A DNA stretch of 8,268 bases from the NCBI GenBank assembly GCA_946055365.1, contig CAMGFM010000046.1, forward strand, positions 1 to 8,268. Reading direction: 5' to 3'. The notes under the pieces were generated by a model. The model had not been told where the DNA came from. It searched no databases and worked only from the letters and a program-made list of their open reading frames with translations. This DNA comes from an uncultured Prevotella sp. GTDB taxonomy: Bacteria > Bacteroidota > Bacteroidia > Bacteroidales > Bacteroidaceae. Positions 6,679 through 8,268 of the stretch are shown piece after piece. The translations under genes were made by a program, and so were the position numbers. Position 1 is the stretch's first letter. The number at the start of each line of letters is the position of its first letter.

Positions 6679-6826
6679 ATAAGACTCCTGAGACCAAGAA
6701 CACACAATCTCTGACTCATTGTCACGACTCTGACACACGGACACACGACGACGTGTGGACAGGAATACAGGGCGAAACGCCATGATGGCACCATGACACG
6801 TGGCAACGGGCATGAGAAACGCAGAC
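6679..6826 (+). other. Long fba 3' untranslated region
   Basis: About 148 bases separate the fba stop codon from its terminator stem. The stretch has no credible ORF and no ribosomal or tRNA features. It contains a small perfect hairpin (CACACG 6742-6747 with CGTGTG 6752-6757, loop ACGA). A long 3' untranslated region ending in a strong terminator could yield a small RNA after processing; nothing here proves that. Confidence 0.45.
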
Positions 6827-6861
6827 AACGCTGCACGGCATATTACCGTGCAGCGTTTTTT
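6827..6861 (+). terminator. fba: Intrinsic terminator of fba
   Basis: AACGCTGCACGG (6827-6838) pairs perfectly with CCGTGCAGCGTT (6846-6857) around a seven-base loop, and six T residues run from 6856 to 6861. It is a textbook Rho-independent terminator on the plus strand, with the last two stem bases inside the T-run. Confidence 0.93.
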
Positions 6862-6993
6862 GTGTGATGTAACGGCACACAACGTGCGGCATCATTTAAC
6901 CCGAATCGGTCATTAGGACGCTATGCGCAAAAGAGTTTTCACGTATACCTAGGACATTGCCTTTTCAGAGTGTAAATCTCTGATGTATTAAAA
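6862..6993. other. Non-coding spacer between the fba terminator and the octamer array
   Basis: There is no credible gene in this part of the convergent spacer. A small stem-loop is present (TCAGAG 6965-6970 with CTCTGA 6978-6983, seven-base loop) directly before the array. The segment around 6896-6960 (starting TTTAACCCGAATCGGTCATT) is neither low-complexity nor coding and may be an interspersed element; this cannot be decided from one copy. Confidence 0.4.
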
Positions 6994-7129
6994 GGCACTT
7001 TCGGGTACTAAAAAGGCACTTTTGCATCATCAAGAGGCACTTTCGGGTACTAAAAAAGGCACTTTTGTACCTTCAAGAGGCACTTTCGGGTACTAAAAAA
7101 GGCACTTTATTGTAGCAAAATGTCACTTG
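6994..7129. repeat. Phased direct-repeat array of GGCACTTT
   Basis: Exact copies of GGCACTTT start at 6994, 7015, 7036, 7058, 7079 and 7101, at steps of 21, 21, 22, 21 and 22 bases. A degenerate seventh copy (GTCACTTG) starts at 7122, again 21 bases on. Two spacer types alternate: CGGGTACTAAAAAA (13 or 14 bases, differing in A number) and a 13-base type ending TCAAGA (TGCATCATCAAGA or TGTACCTTCAAGA). The larger unit is therefore 42-43 bases, present about 2.7 times. The spacing equals two helical turns, so all copies face the same side of the DNA. The last exact copy is also the left arm of the TPR-gene terminator. Possible roles are a protein-binding array or duplicated terminator arms; function unknown. 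Confidence 0.85.
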
Positions 7130-7145
7130 CCACAATAAAGTGCCT
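7095..7145 (-). terminator. Intrinsic terminator of the TPR gene
   Basis: On the minus strand, AGGCACTTTATTGT (7145-7132) pairs perfectly over 14 bases with ACAATAAAGTGCCT (7113-7100). After a single mismatch (7131/7114) four more pairs (TTGC with GCAA) close an eight-base loop. The exit side runs directly into TTTTTT (7100-7095). It lies about 55 bases after the stop codon of the TPR gene. It shares the GGCACTTT octamer with the susCD terminator and with the adjoining array. Confidence 0.88.
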
Positions 7146-7199
7146 ATATATGACTGTCACACAGCCAACTTGCCTAAGACCGCATGACAACGCAATGAC

Positions 7200-8268
7200 T
7201 TAGAGAGCCATAATCTGCTTGGCTGTCTCGTCCTCAGGCTTGATCTGAAGGAGCTTCTCTGCCCAGATCTTAGCATTTGTCACGTCGTCGTTCTGGATGT
7301 AGTGAACGGCAAGATACTGATAGGCTACGGAGAGCTTCTTTAACTCAGACGCAGACTTCTCTGCCTTAGGCTCCACGATCGAGATATATTTCTGATAGAA
7401 CGGGAGAGACTCGCCTGCCTTGAGGTCGGGGTTGATCTGATAGTGGATGAGAGCGCGCTGATAAGCGGCATAGTCTACGGCATAGTCAAACTTGCTCTCA
7501 ATAGTGGCATACACGGCATCTGCATTTCTGAGCGCGGCAAGCTTGCCTGCCTCGTCTGCACCGTCCATCATGTCTACATAGATGTCTGCAAGGGCGCGGT
7601 AGTCGTTGGCATTGGCGTCTGTGCCGAGGTCCTCAAGATACTGCTTGTAGGCAGCCAAAGCCTCGTCAAATCTCTTGGCCTTGACATAGCATGCAGAAAT
7701 GAGCTTGTTGGCATCCTTGTTGGCAGGGTCTACCTCGGATATGTGCCTGTACTGTGCGGCAGCATCGTCATAACGCTCCGTGTTCATGAGAGCGTCTGCA
7801 TAGAACGTGTAGTCATTGACTGTGTACTTGATGGTGTCGGTGGCATTAAAGAGCTTCTCGCCATAGCCTACGGCTGCCGCATAGTCCTTGGAGCGGTCTG
7901 CACTGTAAAGGGCAATGCGGCTGAAAGAGCTGTACTGCGGATATTTGCTGATACCTGCCACTGCAAGTTTGAGCGACTTGGCATAGTCCTCAAGCACGTA
8001 TGCCGTAGAGGCATAGTCAAAGAGGATGTAGTCGTCAAGCGTGGTGACGTCAGACACCTTGTCATAGTACTGCATGGCAGACTTGAGCTGGTTGTTTGAA
8101 GAATACATGTAGCCGGCAGCCGCGTCAACGGGATAGTCGGGCTTTACGGTGCGGAGCTTCTCAAGCATGACAACGGCACCCTGAGGGTCTACCTTCTGAT
8201 AGACACGGGCATACTTGACGTATGCCACGTCGTTGCTCGGGTCGTTCTGCGTTGACATCTCATACCAT
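7200..8268 (-). CDS. Tetratricopeptide-repeat protein (3' part; N-terminus outside window)
   Basis: The frame stays open to the right edge (W-Y-E before the first Met in the window, at 8258), so the start shown by that Met is probably not the true one and the gene is cut by the window. The visible part of about 355 residues is a run of helical TPR-like hairpins. Examples, counted from that Met, are DAAAGYMYSSNNQLKSAMQY (45-64), ASTAYVLEDYAKSLKLAVAG (83-102), FYADALMNTERYDDAAAQYR (152-171) with EVDPANKDANKLISACYVKA (175-194), FDEALAAYKQYLEDL (197-211) and a C-terminal VAYQYLAVHYIQNDDVTNAK (311-330) with EKLLQIKPED (334-343). TPR proteins act as scaffolds for protein-protein contacts; many in this phylum are periplasmic, but the part that would show a signal peptide is missing. 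No enzymatic domain is visible. The gene is convergent with fba and has its own terminator. Confidence 0.88.
   Translation of the reverse strand, partial: WYEMSTQNDPSNDVAYVKYARVYQKVDPQGAVVMLEKLRTVKPDYPVDAAAGYMYSSNNQLKSAMQYYDKVSDVTTLDDYILFDYASTAYVLEDYAKSLKLAVAGISKYPQYSSFSRIALYSADRSKDYAAAVGYGEKLFNATDTIKYTVNDYTFYADALMNTERYDDAAAQYRHISEVDPANKDANKLISACYVKAKRFDEALAAYKQYLEDLGTDANANDYRALADIYVDMMDGADEAGKLAALRNADAVYATIESKFDYAVDYAAYQRALIHYQINPDLKAGESLPFYQKYISIVEPKAEKSASELKKLSVAYQYLAVHYIQNDDVTNAKIWAEKLLQIKPEDETAKQIMAL

Noticed and set aside
6252..6836. Minus-strand frames opposite the 3' part of fba
   Set aside because: They run through the fba coding sequence and into its 3' untranslated region with no start signal or recognisable domain.
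6994..7108. CRISPR array
   Set aside because: The shared repeat is only eight bases, the spacers are 13-14 bases and themselves repeat in alternation, and there are no cas genes in the window.
7443..8099. Plus-strand open frame of 218 codons opposite the TPR gene
   Set aside because: Shadow of a repeat-rich gene; Val/Ile/Cys-rich composition without motif.

Overview
The window looks like chromosomal DNA of a Bacteroidales bacterium, most probably Prevotellaceae-like. The evidence is a SusC/SusD outer-membrane pair, two promoters of the Bacteroidetes type (TTTG or TTG, about 19-20 bases, then TAnnTTTG), and start codons with no Shine-Dalgarno sequence. The genus is inference; no marker gene is present.

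Layout. Bases 1-5054 hold a two-gene operon on the minus strand: susC (TonB-dependent transporter, 1839-5054), a 34-base gap, susD (surface lipoprotein, 56-1804), then an intrinsic terminator at the left edge. Bases 5055-5676 are a divergent intergenic region. It carries the susC promoter with a leader of about 240 bases, the fba promoter with an inverted repeat over its -33 element, and a plus-strand terminator-like hairpin lying antisense to the susC leader. Bases 5677-6678 encode a complete class II fructose-bisphosphate aldolase on the plus strand, followed by a 3' untranslated region of about 150 bases and a strong terminator. Bases 6862-7199 are a convergent spacer containing a phased array of the octamer GGCACTTT that runs into the terminator of the next gene. 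Bases 7200-8268 are the 3' part of a minus-strand gene for a tetratricopeptide-repeat protein whose N-terminus lies beyond the window.

Function. SusC and SusD together would bind an oligosaccharide or other oligomer at the cell surface and import it into the periplasm with TonB energy. No glycan-degrading enzyme, SusE/F-like protein, sensor or ECF sigma/anti-sigma pair is in the window, so the substrate cannot be named. The aldolase is a housekeeping glycolysis/gluconeogenesis enzyme and shares only the divergent promoter region with susCD.

The protein genes are of known families. The less ordinary material is non-coding: (1) six exact GGCACTTT copies at 21, 21, 22, 21 and 22 base steps, plus a degenerate seventh in phase, with the same octamer forming the stems of two separate terminators; (2) signs of an antisense RNA over the susC leader; (3) an inverted repeat centred on the fba -33 box; (4) short leader ORFs that overlap the start codons of both divergent genes. 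All four are sequence-level hypotheses.
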